36,396 nucleotides of DNA, taken from positions 1 through 36,396 of the forward strand of contig JAHIZV010000153.1 in the NCBI GenBank assembly GCA_018814445.1, written 5' to 3'. Both the position numbers and the translations under genes were made by a program. A model generated the notes under the pieces. The model did no database searches and had not been told where the DNA came from. It saw nothing but the letters and a program-made list of their open reading frames with translations. Shown here in pieces: positions 25,901 to 33,522 of the stretch (the first letter of the stretch is position 1; the number at the start of each line of letters is the position of its first letter). The DNA is from Verrucomicrobiota bacterium (GTDB lineage: Bacteria > Verrucomicrobiota > Kiritimatiellia > JAHIZV01).

Positions 25901-26121
25901 GTACTGTCCCGGCATGGACATTGGTTCTCCACAGAACCGTCGTCGATCAGTTCGCACTGACAGGAAATTGTCCGCGTGCCATAGGAGAGCTCACCTCGTA
26001 TGAACGGGTGTTCATACTCGACCCTCTCGACAATGCCGTTCTTGAAGAGAGCCTGTCCGTCACGAAATGCGCGCGGCCCGCCCCAATCCATCAGAATTTT
26101 CTGTGTAATAGGAAAACGCAC
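22921..26121 (-). CDS. SNF2-family helicase-like ATPase with N-terminal SWIM zinc finger
   Basis: A 1066-residue Swi2/Snf2-type ATPase that translocates on double-stranded DNA. The N-terminus has a SWIM zinc motif: C68-x-C70 in NQCPCRD, and C80-x-H82 in LICSHVIA. A long bacterial-type middle region follows. The helicase core begins near residue 590 (LRPYQKEGVSWMRFLE), with Walker A DEMGLGKT (about 625), DEAQH (about 724), VLTGTPVENSVSDLWS, and helicase C motifs VLVFSQF, SLKAGGTGLNLTGAD and DRAYRIGQ (about 1010). The GTG at 26121 has AAGGT 5 nt upstream. It may affect transcription or DNA repair; a specific role cannot be assigned. It is upstream of the peptide cluster on the same strand, but a 154-nt gap suggests independence. 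Confidence 0.93.
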   Translation of the reverse strand: MRFPITQKILMDWGGPRAFRDGQALFKNGIVERVEYEHPFIRGELSYGTRTISCQCELIDDGSVENQCPCRDSTERGLICSHVIAMGLELVRRHTDPERERKAKEELRRAVRLEAVEEEDYLDRVAWNTPGATHARILLELGSNWLERGASDRTPVKCMLSLNGEIHQIDKITPDGTLALSKQDENILFVLEDIAGGPAVSEMNLDTADFINLLELYVGKPLLVEGQDEPVTVNAPKMNSVVHMDLDHENGELILMVHTELPFMDSGSFPRYVIAGNRGWVYDAGHFWCLENLLPAPLHSIYEQPVCVGRESVPKFLQTELPLIEAHIRVDTEIQPELFTIDPAEPRFCLHVKGSPASMAATLYADYGDVRLVAGKADAAGQFAIPDGEDIMRYTVRNPAAEAVALERLGVLGFVGKRGDDLSSIIGCREVLNFLGTGLPKLGRAGWKVEMEGRIDPFVESLEFVTPIVRIEEGSGGSWFEVNFDYEDMQGQSLSEAEIQRAILKGESFVERNGRTYLIDADAITTAREVFSDCATLDGSGAGRFRMDSIFGAYVKSSLDVLDGIDVEAPRVWQRRAEKQNRGDRLEPLELPSKLDQILRPYQKEGVSWMRFLEGNGFCGILADEMGLGKTLQTLVWIMLDRADPDRAAGKPALIVCPTSLVENWEAEAKRFVPSLKVLLLSGTDRHEKWDQVGGADIVVTSYALMRRDIDEYVEFDFSIVVLDEAQHIKNRSTQNAVSAKRLKGVSRLVLTGTPVENSVSDLWSIMDFLMPGYLGNHQRFRENYELPIGRGGVDAEFAQGKLRRKLHPFLMRRMKKEVAKDLPPKIERIATCSLTKDQQMVYREYLAKSRRKIQNMVANKGFNNSRMEILKTLLRLRQTSCHLDLLKIPDLKSEYPSGKMELFFELFDEAMDAGHRVLVFSQFTSMLAILRRELDSRGLDYCYLDGATKERLKIVREFNSNRRIPAFLISLKAGGTGLNLTGADMVIHFDPWWNPAVEDQATDRAYRIGQHRTVYSIKLITKGTVEEKVLEMQKRKKDIIDATLSKDEHVMSKLTWDDVQELLTL

Positions 26122-26282
26122 CTGTTACCTTCGTCCCTCAAGGACATTCAATACATGTCCTCCAAAATAAGGCAGGGTATTAAGGTCCTGCCGGGAATCC
26201 AAGCCGTTTCTGCTGAAAGCTTTTCTCCCGGAACTTCCCCGTGCTACAGTGCCGCCTTGAAGTCCCGCTGAACTTTGAGGCG
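26122..26282. promoter_or_regulatory. Divergent gap with two inverted repeats
   Basis: The 161 nt between the helicase (minus) and the subtilase (plus) hold two inverted repeats: AGGACAT/ATGTCCT (26141-26147 and 26155-26161, 7-nt spacer), and GGCAGG/CCTGCC (26171-26176 and 26187-26192, 10-nt spacer). The first has operator-like symmetry and lies about 20 nt from the helicase start. No clear promoter boxes were seen. Confidence 0.4.
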
Positions 26283-29021
26283 ATGTTATTGAGTAAACTT
26301 GGTTCTCTTCTGCGTGCCGGACTGATAGTTTGCCTGGCATTCTGTGCCAACCTGCCGTTCGTTCGCGCAGATGCGCCATCTTACGACTACGAGCAGGGAA
26401 TCATTGAAATCAAGTTCAGGGATGCTCTGCAGGTTCGCTTACGCGATGGCGAACCCGCCGCCACATCGGAAGCCTCGGGCGGATCCCTCGCCGCATCCTC
26501 ATCACCTCTCAGACGACTCGTGAGCGACGGCGCTGTCTGGCGTCGATCATTCGACTGTCTGCCCGAAGAAACGATCGACAGCCTGTGTCGACAATCAGAA
26601 ATGGAAGCAGGAAGTGCGAGCGGCCGTCCCGATATGAATGCGTACTTTCGCCTGAGCCTCCCGGACGGTTCAGACGCCATTTCTATATGTGAGGAACTTA
26701 CTGCGACGGGAGATATCGAATGGGCGTTTCCTACTCCGAAACCCGCTCCCCTTCCTCTTCCACCCGACTACTCCGACCCCGCGCAGCCAAGTTATCAGCG
26801 ATATCTCGATGCTGCGCCTGACGGGATAGATGCTCGATTCGCTTGGGCCAACAATTACGCCGACGGTGCGGGAGTACGCATCTGTGATGTGGAGTATATC
26901 TTCAACTCAAGCCACCAGGATCTGCCCTCCGTGACGATTCTGGGCAATACGCCGGCCGATCCGGGCTACGGTGACAATCATGGCACAGCCGTTCTCGGTA
27001 CACTTGGCAGTGTCAGCAACCTTTGGGGCGTACGAGGCATAGCGTCGGAAGCTTCATTCTACTTCTCCTCCGCTTACACGGTCGAAGCGGGATACAACGT
27101 TGCCGCCGCGATACTTGCCGCCGCTGCCGGCCTGCAGTCGGGCGACGTAATCATTATCGAACAACAGATAGCAGGACCGAACTCAAGCCATTTTGTTCCG
27201 GTCGAATGGTACAAGCCTAACTACGATGCCATAGTAACGGCAGTCGGCAACGGGATCATTGTCGTCGAGGCCGGCGGCAACGGCTACCAGAATCTGGACG
27301 ATCCGATATACAGCACCGGCAACAACGGTCACTATCCCTTCCTCTCCGAAAACGATTCAGGAGCGATCATCGTCGGGGCGGGCGCGCCGCCGGATTACGC
27401 GAGTCCCCGTTCCCGCCTCTCTTTCTCGAACTATGGATCGACCGTAGACCTGCAGGGATGGGGCTATTCCGTCGTGACCACAGGTTACGGATATCTCTAC
27501 AATTTAGAGGGCAAGAACCTCTACTACACGGCGGAATTCAGTGGAACGTCCAGCGCTTCTCCTGTAGTCGCCGGAGCCGTCGCCATCGTTCAGGAACTCT
27601 ACACGTCGCTTCATGGCGCCCCCGGCTCCCCTGCGCAGATAAAGCAGATTCTTCAGTCCACGGGAACTCCCCAACAGGGAACTGACCATATAGGCCCCCT
27701 TCCCAATATCCGCACGGCAATCGAATTCATTCGAAGCTCTGTCGATAGTGACGGCGATGGAATCAACGATGGCGCAGACAACTGCCCGGACACGTTCAAC
27801 CCATCGCAAAACGACGCCGATGGCGACGGCATCGGTGACGATTGTGATCCCTGCAACGCCGCTCATCCTGTTTACAGCCTTGGCGCCGCCCCCGGATCAC
27901 CTGCGGTCACGGGTGATCCGACATTGCAAAACAACGCGGGAGACAACTTCGACCTCGATTCTGCCGGCGGTTATGCAGGAACTTTCGAACAGTGCGGATT
28001 CGGAGACTTCGGACGCTTGTATGTTAATCATGACGCTGTGAATTTGTATGTCGGGAGCTATGATTTCAATGTTTCCGGAAGTAATAACGCCTGCGTAGTC
28101 TTTCTGGGACTCAATACGCTGAATGACAACGCGACTAATCTCTGGAATCACAACGGACCGCCGGACGGACTCGACTACATGCACAATGTCGGGTTCATCG
28201 AGCCCATGGACATCGCGATCCTGATCGGCGACGAATGGGGTGACGGTACGTACACCAATTTCAGTCTGGGCAACGGTTACGATTTCGGACAGGGAATCTT
28301 CTACCTGTCGTCGAGCCATGTGTTCGTGGGAGTGGCGGGCAGCGCCCTTTCCCAATTCGACGGTTCCGGACACACGCCGACGATTGGCGGTGACGATGAC
28401 GGGAACGGGCTGACAGACCGGTGGGAGGCAAGCATTCCGTGGTCAAGTCTCAACGCCGACGGAATAGGCTCCATTACGTCTATTTATGTATGCGGAGTTT
28501 TCGCCAGTGACGGCGTGTCAGGCAACGATCGCTACCTTTCGAGCAACTATCTGGGTGCTGAAGCAGGGGCCGTCAGCGGTACCGATATCTACGGCAACTT
28601 CGGATTCGGCTTCGTAACGCTCACACCGATTTCGGTTGAATTGCATGATGCGGATCACGACGGCATGCCGAACGATTACGAACAGGAATATTTCGGCGGC
28701 ATTACGAATGCGACGGGAAGCGGAGACGCCGACGGGGACGGTGAAGACAACTACAGCGAATATGTTGCGGACACCATCCCGACGAACGGCATATCGTTCT
28801 GGCAGGCCGTGATCAGCGTGACAACCAACACCACGAATCGTCGAATCCGCTTCGATACAGCCCTGAACCGCTGGTATGACCTGCAGTACAAGAGCGATCT
28901 GCGCGAAGCATGGAGCAATCTTCAAACGGATGTCGAAGGAACCGGGAACCCGATTTCTCTAACGGACACCAACGAAACCAGCCATCGCTACTACCGCCTC
29001 GGCGTCCGGCTCGCGGATTGA
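26283..29021 (+). CDS. Secreted subtilisin-like serine protease (S8) with calcium-type repeats
   Basis: A 912-residue exported protease. The ATG at 26283 starts a signal peptide (LLRAGLIVCLAFCANLPFVR) after GAGG; the GTG at 26241 would add 14 unlikely residues. A prodomain-like region precedes the S8 domain. Catalytic residues: D202 (VRICDVEY), H233 (GDNHGTAVLG), oxyanion N333 (VEAGGNG), S423 (FSGTSSASPVVAGA). Then come a thrombospondin-3-type calcium repeat (DSDGDGINDGADNC, ending IGDDCDPC), the module of about 200 residues also present in the phosphoesterase at 1-2835 (RLYVNHDAVNLYVGSYDF, GPPDGLDYMHNVGF, LIGDEWGDGTYTNF), a second Asp-rich repeat (DADHDGMPNDYEQEYFGG), and the common C-terminal domain (WYDLQYKSDLREAWSNL, ending RYYRLGVRLAD). 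The complete triad suggests an active enzyme. Confidence 0.92.
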   Translation: MLLSKLGSLLRAGLIVCLAFCANLPFVRADAPSYDYEQGIIEIKFRDALQVRLRDGEPAATSEASGGSLAASSSPLRRLVSDGAVWRRSFDCLPEETIDSLCRQSEMEAGSASGRPDMNAYFRLSLPDGSDAISICEELTATGDIEWAFPTPKPAPLPLPPDYSDPAQPSYQRYLDAAPDGIDARFAWANNYADGAGVRICDVEYIFNSSHQDLPSVTILGNTPADPGYGDNHGTAVLGTLGSVSNLWGVRGIASEASFYFSSAYTVEAGYNVAAAILAAAAGLQSGDVIIIEQQIAGPNSSHFVPVEWYKPNYDAIVTAVGNGIIVVEAGGNGYQNLDDPIYSTGNNGHYPFLSENDSGAIIVGAGAPPDYASPRSRLSFSNYGSTVDLQGWGYSVVTTGYGYLYNLEGKNLYYTAEFSGTSSASPVVAGAVAIVQELYTSLHGAPGSPAQIKQILQSTGTPQQGTDHIGPLPNIRTAIEFIRSSVDSDGDGINDGADNCPDTFNPSQNDADGDGIGDDCDPCNAAHPVYSLGAAPGSPAVTGDPTLQNNAGDNFDLDSAGGYAGTFEQCGFGDFGRLYVNHDAVNLYVGSYDFNVSGSNNACVVFLGLNTLNDNATNLWNHNGPPDGLDYMHNVGFIEPMDIAILIGDEWGDGTYTNFSLGNGYDFGQGIFYLSSSHVFVGVAGSALSQFDGSGHTPTIGGDDDGNGLTDRWEASIPWSSLNADGIGSITSIYVCGVFASDGVSGNDRYLSSNYLGAEAGAVSGTDIYGNFGFGFVTLTPISVELHDADHDGMPNDYEQEYFGGITNATGSGDADGDGEDNYSEYVADTIPTNGISFWQAVISVTTNTTNRRIRFDTALNRWYDLQYKSDLREAWSNLQTDVEGTGNPISLTDTNETSHRYYRLGVRLAD

Positions 29022-32000
29022 CTATTGCTGTAGTTGAACCTGGACCCTGTACGCTCGCATCGAACCGGGGCTGACATCATGGCGAATCGTCCGGTTCGTG
29101 TTGTTCCAGCCCTTGAGGGCCGGGGAGTACAGCTCGGTCCACGAAGAAGATTCCAGCTCGTCTGCATAGTGAATCACGTAGTAGCGGGAATTCGTCGAAG
29201 AGAATTCGAGGGTTGCCACGGTGCCGACATCCAAGGCCGTGAAGCGCTGATAGTCATTGCTGTCTTGCGGATTCGTGTCGGCGACATACTCGTTCCAGTT
29301 GTTCATGCGATCCAGATCGGGATCACCGCCTGCGCCGCCGTCACCGGTTCTGCTGTGCGGATCAAGCGAGTGATCGTCCTCCCATTCCGAGGGAATTCCG
29401 TCGCCGTCGCCGTCGTACTCAGAGGCTGTCACAATCCGCTTGCTGAGTCCGAACTCGGATGTATTGCCCCACGGATCCGTTGCCGTTACGGAAACGAACT
29501 GATCGGTTGTCGACGTCCCCGCGAAACCGAGCTCGAAATCGATGTTTCCGCTCGCATCTGTCGTCACGTTGGTGAATCCAAGAAAGGTTTGCCCTTCACC
29601 GTATTCCGTAAAGTCCGGTCCATCGTTGAGGAAGAACTCCAGACGATAAGATGTGCTCGGTCTGCTGTTTAGCGTGCCGCCCACATTGATGCTCCCCTGC
29701 CCGGCAGAGAAGACTACGGGGAAGTTCTGCAAGTTATTCGCGCCGGAATCGCTATCGCCTTCGTCGTTGTCCGTTACCGTGAGCCCGCCGATGTCTATGC
29801 CCAGGCCGAAATTGCGATAGATCGAATTCCCGAGAATCGCATTATTCGTTCCTGTGTGAACACGCACCCCTATGGCCTGATTGTTGTAGACGGCATTGCC
29901 CTCTCCGATGTTCGTTCCGCCGATGACGTTTCCGTTGGCGGAACCCCCAATCCAGATGCCGTTCCCCTGGTTCCCGAGATACTCCGTGCCCGCATCGCTG
30001 GTGCCGATATGGTTTCCCATCACCCGCGAGTTCTGCGCCCCGTTGATGTAGAGCCCGTCGTCACCATTGGCTGCGATGACATTTCGACCAGTCGCTCCTA
30101 TGCCTCCCGCTCCTATCATCGTGTCCACGGCATCCAGGAGATAGACGCCGAAGCCGCCGTTGCCCAAGGCATTGGTGCCCACGAGAACCACACCGACCTT
30201 ATTTGAAAACATGGCGTTGCCGACCGCCGATGCACCCTCAATCTGAATGCCGTGACTGTCATTGCCGGAGATGACATTCTGCTGAAGCAGATTGTGCGGC
30301 CCGTTCAGCACATATACACCGCAGTCCCCGTTCCCGAGCTTGTTAGCGCCCGCGAGGTCAGTTCCTATCAGGCTATGTCGAACAGTGTTATTTGAGCAGA
30401 TCGACGAAGAAGAGATCTTCACACCGTTGCCCTGATTGCCGGAGATGATATTGCGGCTCGTGAGCGCACTTCTTCCGATGTTATTTCCTTGGGACTGGAA
30501 GATGTGGATACCTTCGCCGGCGTTGGCACGCACTGCCACTCCGTTCGTGTCGAGACCGATGATGTTGCGATACACACCATTGAAGTTCGCGCCCGATCCA
30601 AGCTGTATCCCGCTTCCCCCGTTTCCCGAAATCACGTTCCTGGACAAAGAAGCGGATCCTCCAATCTCGTTGCCGTCGGCATTCGTCACGCGAACCCCGT
30701 CACCTCCGTTCCCCAGGGCCTGGTTGTTGGCGTTCAACCCGATAAGATTGTTCAGTATCCTGTTTCCCGTGGAGGAACCGCTGATCACAACGCCGTGGCC
30801 CACGTTGCCGGCAACGATGTTCCCGCCTCCCGTGACGTCGACCCCGACAAGGTTCGTGTCGGACCCATAGTTGAGCAGGATGCCCATGCTGTGGTTCGTA
30901 ATGCCGGACACACCTGTAATGTCCGTGCCTATGAAGTTACCGAGAATCTGATTCGCGTCACAGTCAATACTCAGAGACACACCCATGGCCAGGTTGCCCG
31001 AGATAATATTCCGGTCGGCGGCGTTGGTTCCCCCAAGGATGTTTCTGCGTACGCCCGCGGTCATGGATACTCCGTGGCCGGCATTGCCGACCGCCTTCGT
31101 CCCGGCCCACCCCAAACCGATAAGATTGGCCTTTACTACGTTGCCCGCGTTGTTGGAGCCGACAAGGGCGATGCCATGCGCCCCGTTGCCGGAAATAACA
31201 TTGCCACCTTGATCCCCCCGTCCTATGAGGACCTGCCGGACTTCGTCCAGCAGCACGCCATCAGTACCGTTTGGCACCGCGTTGGTTCCGAAACGATCCG
31301 TACCGATAAAATTCCCGAGTATACTCACGTCTGAGAACGCGGACGCCGTCACATAAACACCATTCGACGCGTTGCCGGAAATGACGTTGACGGGATGCGG
31401 CATGGACACGTCATCCCCAATACTGCTCCACGATGAGTTCTCCACGTAAACCCCGTGTTCACCATTGGGGATTGCGAAGGCGCCGCTGACGTCAGTACCG
31501 ATGTAGTTGTTGCGAACAAGATTAGAAACACTCGTATGGCCTTCGATGCGGATGCCGCTCAGCCCGTTCCCGGAGATGATATTGCGTGTGCCGCACTGGG
31601 CAACCGGAGGCGATCCTATCTCGTTACCTTCCCCGCTGACCACGTATATGCCATTCAGCCCGTTTCCCGCATCAAGCGATCCCGTCGCATCGACACCTAT
31701 GTAATTTCCTTCCACCACCGTTCGTGATCCATGGTCGATGTAGATGCCGTGACCCGCGAAGTTATCGATGATCAGGCCCCGGATCTCACAGTCGTCGGCC
31801 TTGACATGAAGACCGCTCGGGAAGTTCGCAAGAAGCGATCCGTCGAGCGTGACGCCCGGCGGACACGCTGCACCCGTTTGCGTCGTCCCGTCAATGATCA
31901 CCGCGTTAGTGATGCTGGGGAGAGCAAATCCCAACCTGATGGTCACGGGCCCCAACGGCGGAATCTGAAAACGAATATCATCCTTCTCTGTGGTCTTGTT

Positions 32001-32138
32001 AGCCTTAGTGATCGCGTCCCACAAAGACCCGGCGACAATGTCATTCGTCGTAGTGACAGTGAACGTCGCACTCCGTGCGGAGACCGCGAAAGCAAGACAG
32101 AAAGGAAGAAAGAAAAACCGGCATCGATCAGCTCTCAT
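29022..32138 (-). CDS. Secreted parallel beta-helix repeat protein
   Basis: A 1038-residue exported protein. The ATG at 32138 has a strong GGGGAGGT site 6 nt upstream and begins a signal peptide (FFFLPFCLAFAVSARS). Residues 25-95 resemble the start of many bacterial beta-helix proteins (TFTVTTTNDIVAGSLWDAI, IIDGTTQTG). Residues about 110-800 consist of ten or so diverged repeats of 60-75 residues with NVISGN-x3-GI, N-x-IG-x-D-x2-G and GNGG-x-GV elements, typical of right-handed beta-helix (NosD/pectin-lyase-like) folds. A Calx-beta-like or Ig-like strand region, a calcium-type repeat (DGDGDGIPSEWEDDH) and the common C-terminal domain (YYVIHYADELESSSWTEL) follow. No catalytic site is recognisable, so binding or adhesion is as likely as polysaccharide cleavage. 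Its stop codon abuts that of the subtilase with no base between. Confidence 0.9.
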   Translation of the reverse strand: MRADRCRFFFLPFCLAFAVSARSATFTVTTTNDIVAGSLWDAITKANKTTEKDDIRFQIPPLGPVTIRLGFALPSITNAVIIDGTTQTGAACPPGVTLDGSLLANFPSGLHVKADDCEIRGLIIDNFAGHGIYIDHGSRTVVEGNYIGVDATGSLDAGNGLNGIYVVSGEGNEIGSPPVAQCGTRNIISGNGLSGIRIEGHTSVSNLVRNNYIGTDVSGAFAIPNGEHGVYVENSSWSSIGDDVSMPHPVNVISGNASNGVYVTASAFSDVSILGNFIGTDRFGTNAVPNGTDGVLLDEVRQVLIGRGDQGGNVISGNGAHGIALVGSNNAGNVVKANLIGLGWAGTKAVGNAGHGVSMTAGVRRNILGGTNAADRNIISGNLAMGVSLSIDCDANQILGNFIGTDITGVSGITNHSMGILLNYGSDTNLVGVDVTGGGNIVAGNVGHGVVISGSSTGNRILNNLIGLNANNQALGNGGDGVRVTNADGNEIGGSASLSRNVISGNGGSGIQLGSGANFNGVYRNIIGLDTNGVAVRANAGEGIHIFQSQGNNIGRSALTSRNIISGNQGNGVKISSSSICSNNTVRHSLIGTDLAGANKLGNGDCGVYVLNGPHNLLQQNVISGNDSHGIQIEGASAVGNAMFSNKVGVVLVGTNALGNGGFGVYLLDAVDTMIGAGGIGATGRNVIAANGDDGLYINGAQNSRVMGNHIGTSDAGTEYLGNQGNGIWIGGSANGNVIGGTNIGEGNAVYNNQAIGVRVHTGTNNAILGNSIYRNFGLGIDIGGLTVTDNDEGDSDSGANNLQNFPVVFSAGQGSINVGGTLNSRPSTSYRLEFFLNDGPDFTEYGEGQTFLGFTNVTTDASGNIDFELGFAGTSTTDQFVSVTATDPWGNTSEFGLSKRIVTASEYDGDGDGIPSEWEDDHSLDPHSRTGDGGAGGDPDLDRMNNWNEYVADTNPQDSNDYQRFTALDVGTVATLEFSSTNSRYYVIHYADELESSSWTELYSPALKGWNNTNRTIRHDVSPGSMRAYRVQVQLQQ

Positions 32139-32221
32139 CACACACCTCCCCTGAATCGTACTCCTTGTTGAAAGTTTAGACTTCAACCCGCCCGGAGAGA
32201 ATACAAAAGGGCAATTAAGCT

Positions 32222-33491
32222 TCAGGAGGATGAAGAAGAAGCGTCTTTACCGGAGGGATGAACCAACAGGCTTTTCACCCGCAGGTAAGGAAAGGAGAAC
32301 AGGGGGCGAAGTCCGGCGACAGTGGAAACACTCCTGAGGGCCATCCGCATTTCGACTAGCAACTCATTGCGAACCACTTCCTCCTCCACCTCTCCTCCTT
32401 CCTTCACAGCCAGCAAACGATGGAGAGCGTACAGGCCGAGTATGCCGGCGAGGAGAAACAGGAAGTCAAGTCCGCGCAAATCAAAGGCTGGAAGCTGCCA
32501 TGCGTGACCCGGAGACGTCCAATTCAGGGTGAATCTCAATTCCCGCAATTCGAACCAGTCCGCGGAAGCCCCCGCGATGATGGGGGCGAGAGTAGCGGCT
32601 ATGCCGTTAACCAGACCGTTGACCGCGAGAAAAGCCGTCGCCCTTCCATAAGGAGCCGCCTTCAGAGCGATGTTCCCGGAACAGAGGTTCACCCCTGCGG
32701 TCGAAATGCCTGCCAATATATGAATGAGTATAATCAGTGGAATGGTGAGCACGTAGCGATCTGGCAGAGTGGTCAAAGGCCAGAGCACGATGCTGATGAT
32801 GAAAAGCGGCCCGGATACGGTGAGTACAGACTTGTTGGAGAATCGGTCGGCGATTCTTCCCCAGACACGGAAGAAGAGAACGTTGACCAATTGGCTGAGA
32901 ACAGAGAGAGACCACCCACGCCATGCTTATGCCTATTCTTTTCAGCAGGTAAACGGTGAAGAACGGCGCGGCAAGGTTGATGGCAAAATTCCAGGAACCT
33001 AGAAAAAGGAGAAGGCGGCGGAAATTCTCGTTGCGAAATGGTTCGGCCAAAGTGAGCAGCAAGCCCTGGCTGTTGGACGGTTGCATCTGGGGTTCCGGCG
33101 TGCGCGCCAGATAAGTGGCTCCCAGGAGTCCAACCGCGCCGAGACCGTAGTAGACAACCAACGCCGCCAACAATGCTGCGACCCGCCATGCCGGAGGACA
33201 AAACCAGGAAATAGATGCGACACTCAACAGGAGGACACGCGCCACCGAAACATGCATCACGGCAAGCAACTTCCTGCGTTTAGCCCTGTCGATCAAATAG
33301 ATGGCAGGAATCTGGAGGATCTGCGTCAACGGACCCAGGGCGGCGAGCAGACCAATCACCTTGTTGGAGGCTCCCAAATGGAGGGCAAAGGCGACAAGAA
33401 AGGCGCCGCCAGTCAACACGCCCATAACTTGCGAGCAGGCCCCGTCGTACATGAGCATGCGCAGGCCCCGCAAACAGCAAGTGTGTCTCAC
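32222..33491 (-). pseudogene. MFS transporter broken by a frameshift
   Basis: Two overlapping minus-strand frames together make one 12-helix major facilitator protein of about 420 residues. The first frame (from a GTG at 33491) gives helices such as VMGVLTGGAFLVAFALHLGA, LIDRAKRRKLLAV (the loop 2-3 basic motif) and NFAINLAAPFFTVYLLKRIG, then derails after ISMAWVVSLCSQPIG. The second frame gives VNVLFFRVWGRIADRFSNK, the repeated basic loop of the second half, and six further helices down to the stop at 32222. The switch lies in a CT run at about 32904-32915; one extra CT would restore the frame. This may be a true mutation, a phase-variable site or a sequencing error. Substrate unknown. It lies 31 nt after the amylase-family gene, so co-transcription is possible. 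Confidence 0.8.
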
Positions 33492-33522
33492 AGGACGTCA
33501 CAGAAGGGAGAGGCGGGACAGG

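Noticed and set aside
29800-31750. Regularly spaced repeats as a possible CRISPR array
   Set aside because: They are diverged protein repeats of a beta-helix (NVISGN and IGTD-type elements), in frame, with no identical direct repeats or unique spacers.
32607-33491. Treating the first MFS frame as a complete 294-residue protein
   Set aside because: After ISMAWVVSLCSQPIG the frame turns Arg/His-rich and loses all membrane character, while the correct continuation lies in the neighbouring frame.
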